A stretch of DNA of 64,000 nucleotides from Gnetum montanum (GCA_015680685.1 MNCI01022125.1:921927-985926); one strand, 5' to 3'; positions 47,491 through 59,411 are shown, counted from the first letter of the stretch. Numbers and translations are program-made. Notes: generated from the sequence alone by a model not told the origin.

Positions 47491-49689
47491 CTATGATCAC
47501 AAACACAAATAAGGATTAGGCTTTTATGTGTAACTTATAACACTTTGATACCTTGTCCCCTTTACCTAGTTACACTTAGCTAAGTTTTGATAATATTAGA
47601 TTTAATATTTTAATATTATCTTATTTTAATGGCTACCCAAGTTTGTTGGTGAGGTTTAACTTAGATGAATTTATGATATTTAATATTATTTTATTAGTTA
47701 AACCATGTGGGAGTAGAAAAAATTCTGAAAATTTTTCTATAAAAAACCATCAGTTTGTGGCCCCAATGACATAAAGTTCAACTTTGATAGCTGCAACATC
47801 AAAAAACAACTAGAGTTGGATAAGCAATTAGGACGTTATGAGCTTTCAAAGGCTCTAGGCTCTAAAAATGGTAAAAACTCACCTTGTGTGATGAAGCAAG
47901 TGTGAAAAATTTTGAAGTAGCAATGTGTATATATAGAGTTTTTGTCTTGCATGAATGAGAATGTGTTAATAGGGATGCATTGATGCATTAAGCTTCATCA
48001 ATAGGAATGTGACAACACAGTCAAAAACAAAAAATTTTCACATTACAAACTAAGTAGGAAAAAAGAGTTTTTTTCATGAAATTGGAGTCTAAAGGAAGGT
48101 AGAAAAGCCTAGAATGAAGATGAATGCTTGAAGATGGCTAGAAATACATATCAAATGGATATTTTTTAGGAAAATTATATGTGAAGGAATGCAAAAACTA
48201 GATGTGTCGTGATGGAAAACATAAGGTTTGAAGGAAAAATGGCTAAGGGATAAGGAGCTTAACCATCCCAACCAAGGAGTATGTAAGTTGATCCTCCCCA
48301 TAGTAATCTCATATCTTTAATGCCCTCAAACCAAGGAGTTTTTGAAATCCAAGGATGATTAATGGTTGTGGATCATTAAAAACCAAATCACCAAAGAAAT
48401 CATTAGAGGATTTTGACCATCTACCAAATGAGCCCATCAATACATTCATGAGAAGAGGCAATGAGGTGGCATATGAAAAGAATCAATGGATGAGAGACAA
48501 AGTATGGAATGGAGTTCTATATTGTGGTTACATGAAGCCCCTTGTGGTAGATGTGATTAATATGACTTGAGAGCTTTCTTTCTTATTCAAATCAATACCA
48601 TCCACTTCTAGTGACTTTGCATTGGCACATTAGACCATTCCATCCTTCAAGGTATAAGAGCATCCCCACAGACCACTCACCATTGCAAAGAAAGAAGAAA
48701 AGAGAAGCTAAAGAGAAAAGGGCCTTAGTTAGAGGAGTACCTTTAGGCATGGGAAACATGTATCTCTAGCCCCATAACTAGTTCTTGTAGCCAATTATTA
48801 GAGAAGTAGGAAATGAAAAGAGCCTTAGTTAGAGGAGTGCCTTCATGCATGGGTAACATATCTTTCCAACCCCGTAACCAGTGCTTGTAGCCAGTTATTG
48901 CAGAAGAAGGAAGTAAAAAGGACCTTAGTTAGAGGAGTTTCTTCAAGAATGGGTAACATTTCTTTCTAACCCCATAACCAGTGCTTGTAGCCTGTTATTA
49001 TTTTTTTAACCAATGGGAACCACACCATGCAAAGATATTGCTTCCTATTTATTGGTCATTACAAGAATGGTGAGGAATTCATGGAAATACTCCTACAACC
49101 CTAGACGATAGGTAGGTACAAAAGTGACAAATCCCCTTGAATTCACATCCTTGTTCATCCACTTAATTTTTCCCAATTTTGAAAAGTACCAAGGACACAA
49201 GTTCATTATAAGTTGTCATTAATAAGGGACCTCATATTTTCAAAATGAGGAAACACTATAGAGTTATGTGGAATGGTGGATGACATGAACTCACTACTTA
49301 TTATCATGAAAAGAATAAATTCACCATTAGGAAACGTTAAAATTCTAAAATGAAATCCAATTAGTTACAATCAAATAATCAATGAAGTTACAAACCACCA
49401 TCAATCAGCAGCTGTAGTTGGCACCAAAGTCCTGATGGTAATAACAAAAAAGGAAGAATGGTAGGAAAAGTTAAAATAAATCAAAATATAGAAAAAATTA
49501 TAAAACACTCAAGAAAACAAAAAATGTACTAAAGACGATGTAAAAAAAAGGTGGAAACTGAGGAGCCACTTTTTAATATATCAACATGGATGGCCATCTT
49601 GTCCATGACTAAGCTAGAAGGGGAAGATTTGAAAGATAGAGCATGCTTGGCCATTGATTGAGGCATTATTTCCACTAGTTGCTTATGAT
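47491..49689 (-). other. Spacer between integrase and ORF-X in element B
   Basis: No coding trace. It contains a three-unit 100-bp tandem repeat (48721-48999). On the minus strand TTTGTGTTTGTGATCATAG directly precedes the ORF-X ATG, a possible splice acceptor paralleling the element A arrangement. Confidence 0.5.
48721..48999. repeat. Tandem repeat, 3 units of 100 bp
   Basis: CCTTAGTTAGAGGAGT recurs at 48723, 48823 and 48923. Each unit continues with a CATGGGTAACAT(A/T)TCTTTC-type block and CCC(A/G)TAACCAGTGCTTGTAG. Units differ by scattered substitutions and the third ends early. Confidence 0.92.
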
Positions 49690-50860
49690 TCATGGAAAAG
49701 CTTGAGTTGCTAGGTGTTAACTAAGAATCTTTTATTTGGACTATCAGGGTGGTAGATCATCATGGCCCCAAATAGAACAGTTTCATAGATAATGTAAGGG
49801 CCCTTCCATAACATTTGAAATTTTGTTCATTCAGGAACGTGCATGGGGTTCCAGTAGAGCACCTTATCTCTTAATTGAAACTTTACCTTCCTAATACTAA
49901 GGTTATTATGCTGTTTATTATGTATCTTGTGCACTTCATTTGATGACAAGGCCACTAATCAATTCTTGTCTAGCATGTTAAGGTTCATCAGTCTTTCTTT
50001 TTGAAGTAGACTTAAGTTCAAGCCAAGGCCACAAGATGTTGAAAGTGTATGAAGTTCAACTTGGATGAGAAGTGTTGGTAGTTTTCCATACACTAGCTCA
50101 TAGGGAGAGTACCCAATAGGAAGTTTTCGTGTTGAACAATAAGCCCAAAAGGCATCATCGAGTTTGTTGCTTCAATCCTTCCTATATTTACTAACTGTGT
50201 GATTTAGTATTTTGATAATTTCCCTATTAGTGACTTTAGCTTGAATGTTGGCTTGGGGGTGGTATGAAGTTGTTAGTTTATGTTTAACCTCCAAGCATTG
50301 CATGAGCTTTCAAAAAGTAGCACCAATGAAATGTGTTTCATTATCAAAAATTGGTGTTCATGGCACACCAAACCTATTTATAACATTTTGTTATACAAAC
50401 TAGATCATTGTAAATGAAGAACAATCAATGACAGCCATAGCTTCAACCCATTTAGTACAATAGTTAATAGCTACAATAATGTAGGCCTTTCCATTTCACA
50501 TAAGGATGATGGCCCTAATAAAATCGATCCCCCAAAGATTGAAAGGCTCTAGCAATTGAGTCCACTATTGAGTCACTTCCATTCGTGTAGTCATTCCTCC
50601 ATCATGTTGGCATTTGTCACAAGAGCAGAAGAAGTTATGGGAATCCTTAAAGATTTTAGGCTAATAATATCCTACCATGAGGATCTTACTGGTCCTTTAC
50701 CTCCTAGCATAATGGTTCCTACAAGGGCCTTCATGTGTATCATGGAGGATTCAAAGTTGATCTACATCAAGGACATAACATCACACTAATCCATTCATGC
50801 AAACCTTGTAGAGGTTGTCATTGATCTCCATAAAGTGTTCAACTTGATGAAGAAATTGTT
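49690..50860 (-). pseudogene. Element B integrase
   Basis: Minus-strand frames show the second half of the zinc-binding HHCC (CDKCQHDGG near 50621-50600), the catalytic-core start LWGIDFI (~50540), FGVP followed by a stop then FDNETHF (~50370-50330), SYHPQANIQAKVTNREI (~50250), and AFWAYCSTRKLPIGYSPYEL with VYGK (~50150-50080). The third acidic residue appears as lysine in QAKVTN, where the family has glutamate, and stops are frequent, so it is inactive. Known role: inserting the cDNA into chromosomal DNA. Confidence 0.8.
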
Positions 50861-50989
50861 TTTTCTTCTTGTGGTTCCACTCCCATGGCATATCTTGTGT
50901 GAGTAGATAAAAGAGGATGTGGTCATACCAATTTGTTTATTTGGAAGTTTGAGAGTAAATAGCATTAGCAAAGAGGAGTTCATCAAGAA

Positions 50990-51420
50990 ATTAGTCTGAG
51001 AGTAAGCTCTCCTCCTCCTTGCTATCCCATCATAATCAAGAAAAAGTGGTAAGCCACCACATTCTTGGTTTCCTTTTGGTCTACCATTGTTAGATCAAAC
51101 TCCTAAAGGATTACTAGACACCGTATGATATGGGGACTTACCATTAGCTTATTCATTAGGAATTGGATGGCCCTATGATCAATGTGCACAAAAACCTTAT
51201 ATTCAAGCACATCATGCATATATTTCTCAAATGCATACATCACTGCCATAAGTTATTTTTTAGTTTAGGTGTAATTAAGTTGTGCATCGACAATGCTTCT
51301 ACTTACATAGTGGATGTAGTATGAATGTTTCTGATCATCCATCTATGTAATCATGGCTTCCAATGCATAGTTTAATGCATATGTTATGATGTGGAATAGT
51401 CTAGGTCAATCAAGTACTCA
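50990..51420 (-). pseudogene. Element B RNase H
   Basis: The minus-strand translation gives a DDQKHSYYIHYVSRSI segment, LNYT then a stop and LMAVMYAFEKYMHDVL, VFVHIDHRAIQFLMNK and VDQKETKNVVAYHF. These match the Ty3/gypsy RNase H sequence of YTTTEKE-type, TDH and KGxxNxVADxLSR motifs, in degraded form. It degrades the RNA strand during cDNA synthesis. Confidence 0.75.
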
Positions 51421-52480
51421 TAGAATTAAAGTCTCTATGAGTTTTTTCTTGAGTTTTTGGAATGCTTGCTTGCATTCATTAGTCTAGATGAATGGTGAAT
51501 CCTTCTTTGTAATCACCACCAATAGCTTGGTGATCTTGGAAATGTTCTGAATGAAGCACCTGTAGTAACGAGTATGTCTAAGGAATGACCTCATGTCCTT
51601 CGTAGTTTCTAGTTTTTTGGTGATTCCTTAAATAACCCTTATTTTTTCTAGGTCTACCTTGATCCATTTGGTCGAAATTTGGTACCCCAAAATAATGCCT
51701 TCTTAGACCATTAGATGTCTCTTTTGCCAATTGGACCTCAAGTTAGTTTCTACACATCGTTGAAGAACTTGCTCCAAATGGTCTAAGGCTTGCTCAAAGG
51801 TAGCCTTGTAGGTAGAGAATTCATCCATGAAAACTTCTACCCCACTACCAATTTGATGTTGGAAGATGCTGAGGACCAAACACTAGAATGTGATGGGAGC
51901 ATTGCACAGGCCAAAGGGCATCTTTCTATATGCAAAAGTCCACCAGGGACTTGTGAATGTTATCTTGGCCTAGTTCACTAGTTCAATCTAAATTTTTTTA
52001 TAGTCAATATAATCATCCAAAAAAACTATAGTAGCAATGCCCTATGATAGTGTCCAATACTTGGTCCACAAATAGTAATGGAAAGTGATCTTTGTATGTG
52101 TTCATACTCAACAGCTGAAAGTCTATACAAACTCTCTACTTCCCTCCTTTATTTAGCACAATAACAAGTAGGCTAACCCACTCACTATCTGCAATGGGGT
52201 AAATGAACCTAGCCTTAAGAAGTTGCTTAATTTCCTCCTTGGTAGTTTGCTTGAGCTTTGTGTTCAAGAATATTTGCAATTACCTTTTTGGTTTGATGGA
52301 GGAGTCTATATATATTCTACGCTAGCATATCCTTGGATCAATTCTTGTTAGCTCATGATATGACTAGGAAAAGGTTGTTGGCTATTTGTTCATCACTTCC
52401 AATAATTTCTTCTTTTGTATTGGAGCAAGTGCTACATTGATAATGAACAACTTATCATTGTTTAAGAAGACATATTCCAT
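51421..52480 (-). pseudogene. Element B reverse transcriptase
   Basis: The clearest parts are MPFGLCNAPITF (~51925-51890), the catalytic box in the form VFMDEFSTYKATFEQ (~51838-51795; the second aspartate of YxDD is glutamate), HLEQVLQRCVETNLRSN, ILGYQISTKWIKVDLEKI and MRSFLRHTRYYRCFIQNIS. Order and spacing are typical of Ty3/gypsy RT. Several stops interrupt the frame. The upstream fingers region (52140-52480) is more degraded. Confidence 0.85.
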
Positions 52481-52859
52481 TCCTGTTGATAAAGCTTTTT
52501 AACTCAAGGGGCTCTTATTTGAAAGTTTCAAAGATCTCCAATTCTCCCTAATTGATTTTGCTTTGTTCATTAGAGAGTTGATGAAGGATCTCCTAAATTG
52601 ATCCATGCTTTCTATGTATGATCTTGTGAGGCTCTCATCTAGTTCCATGCACATTGTTGAATTAGCCTCATATTCAATTTTTAGCCACTGAGTGTCCTCC
52701 TATTTAGTGGCTACTGTGTACAATCATCTTTGCATTTTTATAACATCCGCACATTCATTACATGCCTTAAGTGATGTGCTCTTTACAGTTCATAATTTTT
52801 GTACGTAGTGGCACCTTGTGTCACTGTACGTAATGCATGGAACCCTTTTCTTTTCAATT

Positions 52860-53180
52860 TTTCCAAATTTATTTTCCTTGGATATTTCCAAAGAAAGGTC
52901 TCTAATTCCCAACCATGCATCTATAGTACTCATCCATGCTCTTTCCATAATGATAGGAAAGTCTCCTTTGCTATTCTCCATATGGATTACTAGAAAATTA
53001 GCAAGATATGTCCATCCACAAACGATGGTCATGATGTCTTCCACTAATCCCAAAGGAACAATGATGAATTAGTCTACCAATTCTAATCTAATGTTGCTCT
53101 TTTTCAAGGGAGGTAGGTTCTAGGCTTTGTACATTTCTTGCAAAATTAAGTTAACTCAAGAACCTAAGTCCAAAAGATCC
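52860..53180 (-). pseudogene. Element B aspartic protease
   Basis: Minus strand: LLDLGS then a stop and VNLILQEMYKA. This is the retropepsin active-site D-T-G-A with leucine and serine substitutions. Then IIVPLGLVEDIMTIVCGWTY, LANFLVIHMENSKGDFPIIM and a WMSTIDAWLGI end matching the I-L-G-R-P and following region. 53053-52790 is open for 87 codons. Catalytically dead. Confidence 0.7.
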
Positions 53181-53299
53181 TTACATAATTCATTTTTGGC
53201 AATCTGTAAATAGATAAGAGACTCCCAGGATTAGATCTCTTCCTAAAAAGATGATCAACCTTAATCCAATCTATGACCGCATAGGTCAACATGATGGTA

Positions 53300-56200
53300 T
53301 GCAATTGGGGAGTGCCTTGGTTTGAACGTGGCTCAATAGACATTTCATAGGAGGTAGTAGTAAGGTTCATAGCCATAAGTGTTTGTGAGGGCTTTGTGGG
53401 GCTATTGGTTCTAAAGAATGATCTCTTACAAGGTTTATAGTTAGAACCACTTGGCTAAGGAGCTAGTTGTAAGTTTACGGCCCACATGACATTTCTCAAT
53501 TGTGGCTATGTAGGTATCTCATCCTGCATGGATGAAGTAGGTGGTAAAGGAGTTGAAGGTGGAGGTGTAAGAGTGGAAGAGTGTGGAGGAGGATAGTAGG
53601 AAAATGGGGACTTCCCCCTTGGTGATGGTGCTCTATAGTATTCATAAGGGTAATAGTAATGTGGGAAAGAAGCATGATTGGAAGAGTCACATGGAGAGAT
53701 GGACTATTAAACATAGTACCCATATGAATCAGGTTGACGATAAGGGTACTATTGCCTTGGAGGTGGCCTCCCCCATGACTATGGATGTTATCACTATTAA
53801 TAGTTTTCTTAAGGATGAGATGGTACTCCACTCAGATACTAAGTCTATTGGTGGAACTATCACTGATAGTTGCTTTCTGGATAAGGCAACCTCATGGGTG
53901 CTTGCCATTTTTCTGGTTTAGGATTTAAAGCATACACCCCAAATTCCTAAGTGTGACATAATAGGGAAAAATTCCTTATGATGTTCATATTAACATATGT
54001 CATAACCATCATCATCGATTTCAGAATCTATAACCTCCTCTATTGCTGCAGCTTTTCCTTGAGCTTTATAATGTTCATGTTTAGCCTTCTTCTTCTTCCT
54101 TTTCTCACAACCACTACATCCTTGATCTCTACTCTACTATGTAATCTTCAGAGCAATTTGGAATTTTTCATCCAAGAAGTTCCAACATTAGTTGATATTT
54201 CAATGATAACTTTTTGAATTAGCAAGGTTTTCCTTTCCACCACTTCATCAAGTGGTGCCTCCTCATCTTTAGACAAATGGACCTCCCTCTTGCAAATGGA
54301 GGGGTTCCTATTGTATTTCTTTGCACTTTCTCATTTTTAAGCTCCCCCTCTTCTTTGGCCACTTGCTTAATGAGCCTTTGAATCTAATGGGCCCTTAGCT
54401 CAAAAAGCCTCCCTTGGGCATAGATCCCAAGGGATCTCCTTATTTTAATTTTGAGCCCATCTATAATACGGCATAGCTAATACCATTGGGAGTATCCATG
54501 GCCTAGGCAATGGTGCAACAAAGAATAGTACCTATCCATAGTTGTATCCAAGGACTCATGAATGCCTTGTTTCCACCCTTGGATTTTCCTCCTTAAATTG
54601 GACACTTTGGAGTATGTTTAATACTTTTCATTGAATAGTTCTAGCACCATACTCCATCGTCAAATAGATTCTGGTTCCAAGAACTAGTACCAGCTCTCTG
54701 CTTCTTTGATGAGTATCCTTGGAAACAACTTCAACTTTTTCCATTTTTTTCCACATTCTACAAGGCACAAGCATCATAAAATACTTATAGGTGATTTTGT
54801 GGATCTGAATTATATCCCTCCTCGAACTTGAGGATATTATTCATATCCAATCATTTGTGAGGATCATTGAACTTAGAAGGGGTATAGATGAATAAGTTCC
54901 CTAAATTAAATTTTTTAGCTACAAAGAACACAACCAATTTTAACATGGTTCCCTAACTTGGATAGTCCACACTCAGAGGGTAGATCACTTGCACACCTTC
55001 AAACTTTGTTTCTCTCAAAATGTGATTTGAAGGATACCACACCTTGTGTAGCTCTAAGCTCCACTCCAAAGTGATTCATCACCACGAATCCACTTCACCC
55101 CGCAAGGTTTCAATAGGCTTAAAATATGGTTTCTAGGATCCCACAACCTTTACAACTTGAGCTCTACTTTAAAGTATTGTGGTACTATACCAACACTTGA
55201 TTCCGCAGGATCCCAACAAGCTCAAGGATAATGTCTTCTCGCAAGAAGCACATCAACCCCAATGGGTTAACAAACAAAACAAAAATTATAAGGAAAGGAT
55301 GCAACTGATTTACTGGTCGTTGTACTTTGAGGTACAACAAAATTGATCACTTATAATAATACAATAGATAGTACAATGAAGTACACAAAAAAAGTACACA
55401 ATCATTGCTTAATATTGACACTTTCTTGCATACCAAGCTTTCTCATTCACCAAGAGAATGAAGTCTTCTTATAGCCTTGATATTTTCGAAATCACTTTAA
55501 AATTCATGCAAAGGCTATCTAATGGTCACTGGAGATGTCTTCTTTGAGATTATGACATCTCTCTGCATTAGACCTCCATTCAAGGGAGACATCTTTACAA
55601 CAAAGTAGACATCAAATAGGCAACATCTACACATAGACATCTTCTCCAAATAGAAGATGTCTACCATGTCTGTAAGATGTCTTCTCTCGTTCTTTTGCAT
55701 TTCAGCTAAGACATCTTTTTCTTCTAGGAGATGTCTTCTCATCTTTTGGGCTTTGCTTCCCAAGGCTTTCCTTCATTGATTTGACTCATCCTTGATATTG
55801 AGAACTTCGTCATTTTGTTGTAGTCTTCATCTTTGTCCTCAATCCTTGTAGTCTTCACTTTGAGCTCTCATTCCTAAAGTCTTCATTTACGTTTGGTAGG
55901 TCCTTGTTGTCTTCACTTTGACATCTCTTTGTAGATGTTATTTCATAGACTCTCCTTGTGATCTCCATGTTCTTATCTTGCAAATACCAAAACCACACAA
56001 ACACCCTTGTTCTCCATTTTTCTTAAGATTTTCACATACCAAAAGGTCAACAGTTTGATCCAGCTATCCTTCAAGTGCTTGGTTGATATCCTTATATCCT
56101 CTAAAATGTTTAACATGTTTCTAGTAGTGAACAAGGGCTCATCATAGTCATAGTAGTCTATATGGCCCCTATCATGACCATGATATTTATGATGAGTCTT

Positions 56201-56560
56201 GATATGCCTTCGCTATCTATGATGGTCATCTTCTTGTTACTCATGCCCATGATCTCTATTATCTTAGCAGGATCTATGATCATCCCTATCTGACCATTCA
56301 TCTCCATCATGATTTCTGTTTCCTCCATGACTCTGATTAGAGTTGGAGGAGGAAGATGATAAGGAAGATGAAGGTGAAGAGGGAGGAGAACAATCACCAG
56401 TGTAATTCCTACTACCATCTCTTCTTTGATCCCTATCTCGATCATCATGTTTTTCTCTCTCCTAGTGCTTGTCATTGTTTCTACCTTAGCTACCCCCTTT
56501 TGACACCCCATGATCTTATGATCCACTTCTTCTTGGACCAGGGTCATTCATAGTTGAATG
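53300..56560 (-). pseudogene. Element B gag (split by a nested solo LTR)
   Basis: The N-terminal Ser/Asp/Arg/His-rich part lies at ~56560-56150 (SPPSSPSSSLSSSSS, DGDEWSDRDDHR) and runs into YDEPLFTTRNMLNILEDI at ~56150-56060. The frame is then interrupted by 54858-56052. It resumes at ~54850 with LDMNNILKFEEGYNSDPQNH, then KLKLFPRILIKEAESWY, LELFNEKY, NLRRKIQGWKQGIHESL, MDRYYSLLHHCLGHGYS, IIDGLKIKIRRSLG and RLIKQVAKEE to ~54200. These motifs match element A's gag one by one. 54140-53300 holds a CSGCEKRKKKK basic segment and a Pro/His-rich tail. Frame shifts and stops occur throughout. Confidence 0.75.
54858..56052 (-). mobile_element. Nested solo LTR of a different family inside element B gag
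   Basis: On the minus strand the insert begins TGTTGACCTTTTGGTATGTG (56052) and ends CAATGATCCTCA (54858), giving TG/CA termini over 1195 bp. Flanks on the plus strand are ATTTG (54853-54857) and GTTTG (56053-56057), a 5-bp duplication with one mismatch. Gag motifs that are contiguous in element A (KHCKKSRLPKLDMNN) are separated here by exactly this segment. Start and end styles resemble a copia LTR (inference). 55525-55745 is packed with AGATGTC/GACATCT words on both strands. The 82-codon open frame at 55763-55515 is a by-product. Confidence 0.65.
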
Positions 56561-57188
56561 CAATTGCTAGTTAAGGGTCTCCTCATCAAAGAGAGGAGGA
56601 GAATCTATATTTTGGGAGGCACCCGAAAAAAAGTCTTCACCTTATTTATGTGTTTGTAGGAACAAGTGGGTAGGAAACCTCTTGCCTTTTGAAGCCTCAT
56701 ATCTAGCTTCCATTTTCCAATCTTTCTTTCTTTACACTCCTATGGGATGATAGTTCTAGTAAGCATGATCATAAACCTTGTACTTCGCATTGAGTCTAGC
56801 AATGTCCAACTTGATGAGATTGTTTAATAGCATTGTAGGAACAGATCAATCGAGAGGTAACACAATGTTACCTTCCATGTCCCTCCATCGCAACTGCTTG
56901 TCTTGGTGCACAACAAAGGTGAAATCCATAGTGTAGGTATTTAGATGAGTATAGAACACCTTGAATTATTAGGACCTGGATGTCTCTTAACCTTATTTCC
57001 TTTGATTGGATTCCCTATGGATGGCAATGGAGAGTCTTCCCTATGAGAATAAATCATATTAATGATTGTATAAAATAGTGTGTGTTGGTTATTATTATTT
57101 TTCTTAATGATTTTAACACTAGGATCCTTTACAACATTGCTGAATGATTTCACTATCTTTTCTAGGTAGCACACATAGCTAACTAAAA
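56561..57188 (-). other. Leader region of element B between primer site and gag
   Basis: About 630 bases with no domain recognised. The 98-codon minus-strand open frame at 57237-56941 begins inside the LTR and is not convincing as a gene. Confidence 0.4.
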
Positions 57189-57206
57189 TCCCTAGCAACG
57201 GCACCA
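57189..57206 (-). other. Primer-binding site of element B, tRNA-Asp type
   Basis: The minus strand reads TGGTGCCGTTGCTAGGGA, one base after the LTR end (CATTCATCA). It matches the tRNA-Asp-type primer site of plant Tat/Athila elements apart from two transitions. Confidence 0.75.
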
Positions 57207-57207
57207 A

Positions 57208-57911
57208 TGATGAATGGTGAGTAGTCCCTATGTCCAACCATACAAATCACAAGTGTTGCACTAGTGATCCATTTGAATTCTATGGACGTTAGCTCTCTAT
57301 ATGCCAATACCAAAGATAGTAACCTAAGGACATGATCATTATCTTCTTGCCTTCACTTATGTAGGTGCAAGTGTATGATTAAGTATAAGCCAAGGCACAT
57401 GATTTTTATTGATTTTATATTTTATTTTATTATCCTAAGTGTAAAATAAAGTAATTAATTGTGTATTAATCTAAGTAACTATCTAATGCCTTAGTCTACT
57501 TCATAACGTAAGTATCTGGGCCCACCTTTCGTACACATCCTGAACTTGTTATAACACTACTAGGTTACCAAGTGTTAAGCTATTGGGAGTACCAAGTGAT
57601 AACACTGCTAGAATTACCAAGCATTAATAGTATGCTTGAGGCAGTCATAATTATGTGTATTACTTAAGTATGTTAATTAATTATGAACATGAATGTAAAG
57701 TGCACGAATAATAAAGTGCAAGAAAGTAAACATTAATCTATTCTAAGTGCTGCAAGGAGTTTCAAGAATCTCTTCTTTATTTCAATCACATCAAGGTGTC
57801 CAAGTACATTGATGCTTGAATAAGGATCCGTACAATCCTTAAAGTCCTATTATAAACACTTAGAAAATATTCTAACTCTTACAAAAACAAACTCCAAAAA
57901 CTTCGTTATAG
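57208..57911 (-). repeat. Truncated 5' LTR of element B
   Basis: Aligns with 43988-44805 from TGATGAATGGTGAGTAG up to AACTTCGTTAT at 57901-57911. The last ~135 bases of the partner, which contain the TATA box and the LTR start, are absent and replaced by element C sequence. The element has therefore lost its own promoter start. Confidence 0.8.
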
Positions 57912-58069
57912 AAACACCACTAATTTTGGCCTAGCACTTTGAAATGAGGACGACCCAAGTCCTCCCTAGCATTCAGGAGGCAAAACTGGACTAAGGCATG
58001 GAACTCACACCCAGCATGTTCAGTGTGAGCAGCTCCAAATAGCATCAAAATCAAGTTCAAAGTGTAGGG

Positions 58070-58740
58070 CACGCTGTGGTCACGCTGCAGCGTGAGTCTA
58101 GCGTGACCAATTTTCACAGCCTTCAAACTGAGTTGAAATGACTTGGTTTCGAACATGCAAGCCATTCTCTTGCTCAACATTGATAATCTCCAACTTCAGA
58201 CTCCAGCCTCTAGAAAATTTAGTGTCAATGTTCAAAAATTACAGTTTCTGCAGGTCACGCTGTGGTCACGCTGCAGCGTGACCTCCAACATGACCTACTC
58301 CAAGTGACTCAAAACCAAACACATTCAAGCTCAAAATTCCACATTTCAGATCACCCTCAAGGTCACAAGGCAGGCATCGGCCACACTTCAAGGATTAGGC
58401 TTCAAAATTCAAATTTGGTGTCGGTCTCATTTCCCTCACTCACACTGAAGGTCACGCTGGGTATGAGTGCAACATACACATGCTAGCAAGCTGGGATGCT
58501 GGGACTCACACTGGAGGTCACGCTAGGCGTGAGTGCAGTGTGACCAACTTTGGAAGCCCAAAATCAAGCCCAAAACTAAGTCAAAATGACTTGAGTTCAA
58601 GGTGCAAATCATCCTTAGGGCTCAGCATCGACAACCTCCAATTCCAACCTCTAGAAAATTCCAATTTCAAAGTCCAAAATGGCATTTTTTGCAGGTCACG
58701 CTGAGGACACGCTGCAGCATGAGTGCAGCATGACCACTAT
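58070..58740. repeat. CACGCTG/CAGCGTG inverted-repeat clusters
   Basis: The 16-base perfect palindrome TCACGCTGCAGCGTGA occurs at 58079-58094 and 58265-58280. Degraded versions occur near 58445, 58517 and 58695-58735. Each is preceded by GGTCACGCTG(T/A)GG or similar, so single- and double-stranded secondary structure is likely. Confidence 0.75.
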
Positions 58741-58800
58741 TCATAGCGTGATCACTATTCACAGCATGAACACTATTCATCAGCGTGAACACTATTCATG
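58727..58800. repeat. 18-19-bp tandem repeat, 4 copies
   Basis: AGC(A/G)TGA(C/T/A)CACTATTCA(T/C) repeats four times at 58727, 58745, 58763 and 58782, with only a few substitutions and a one-base length change. Confidence 0.85.
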
Positions 58801-59226
58801 CCCCGACAAAAGCACTCCAAACGCATGCTAAGGACACGTTAGGACCAAATCAACTCACGCTGGGAGCCCTGGTGGAACAGAAACACCTCAAACGGCCACA
58901 AAACTACTCAAATCGACATCCTGTAGCAGTCAATTTAGGGACCAAGAAGTTTCAAACGAGCCGGAGTCGATCCCTCTTGATTTTCTTTGTAAATCTTTAT
59001 TTGTGGGCTTGTCAGGCCCTCACGGTCCAAATTGTATGTGCTTCCATGGGCTTGAGTAAGCCACACATTGTAAGATACAATGCACCCGGTCAAGAACATA
59101 GCCTTCCTACACACGACCAACTCACACACAGTTGTCTACCGGACACGTGTCACACGATCTTGTTTCCTCTCATCTCTCGGTCGTCGATTCCATCCACAGA
59201 TTCCATGCTCGAGCCTAGCCAAACCC

Positions 59227-59234
59227 TATAAATA
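59227..59234 (+). promoter_or_regulatory. Putative TATA box of element C
   Basis: TATAAATA within CCCTATAAATACCC, in an otherwise GC-richer context, is followed ~35 bases later by an A-rich start-like region. Expected to drive the element C transcript. Confidence 0.5.
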
Positions 59235-59411
59235 CCCTATCGATTCACTTAAACGGGGTTGGCAATTTTGAAGAAAGAACAACTTTGAACCTTGGACACT
59301 CAAGCACACGAGACCCCTAGCATCCAAGCACCTGCAAACACTTGCTATCACACACACAACTACGCTTTGACCGGTGCACACTCTTGTTAAATAATACAAT
59401 ACAATTTCATT

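Larger units (their letters stand above)
43988..57911 (-). mobile_element. Element B: Ty3/gypsy LTR retrotransposon, minus strand, with extra post-pol ORF
   Basis: Reading on the minus strand: truncated 5' LTR (57911-57208), tRNA-Asp-type primer site, gag, protease, RT, RNase H, integrase, ~2.2-kb spacer, a long extra ORF, polypurine tract, 3' LTR (44805-43988). This order, with integrase last in pol, is Ty3/gypsy. The primer type and large size suit the Tat/Athila branch. All genes carry stops or frameshifts. The gag is split by a solo LTR of another family. The 5' LTR lost its U3 start and TATA region at the junction with element C, so the right target duplication is absent; the left flank is CATAG (43983-43987). 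Confidence 0.88.

Noticed and set aside
58785-59231. 148-codon plus-strand open frame in element C LTR
   Set aside because: It lies across the promoter side of the LTR, resembles no protein, and overlaps other equally long frames; GC-richer DNA gives longer random frames.
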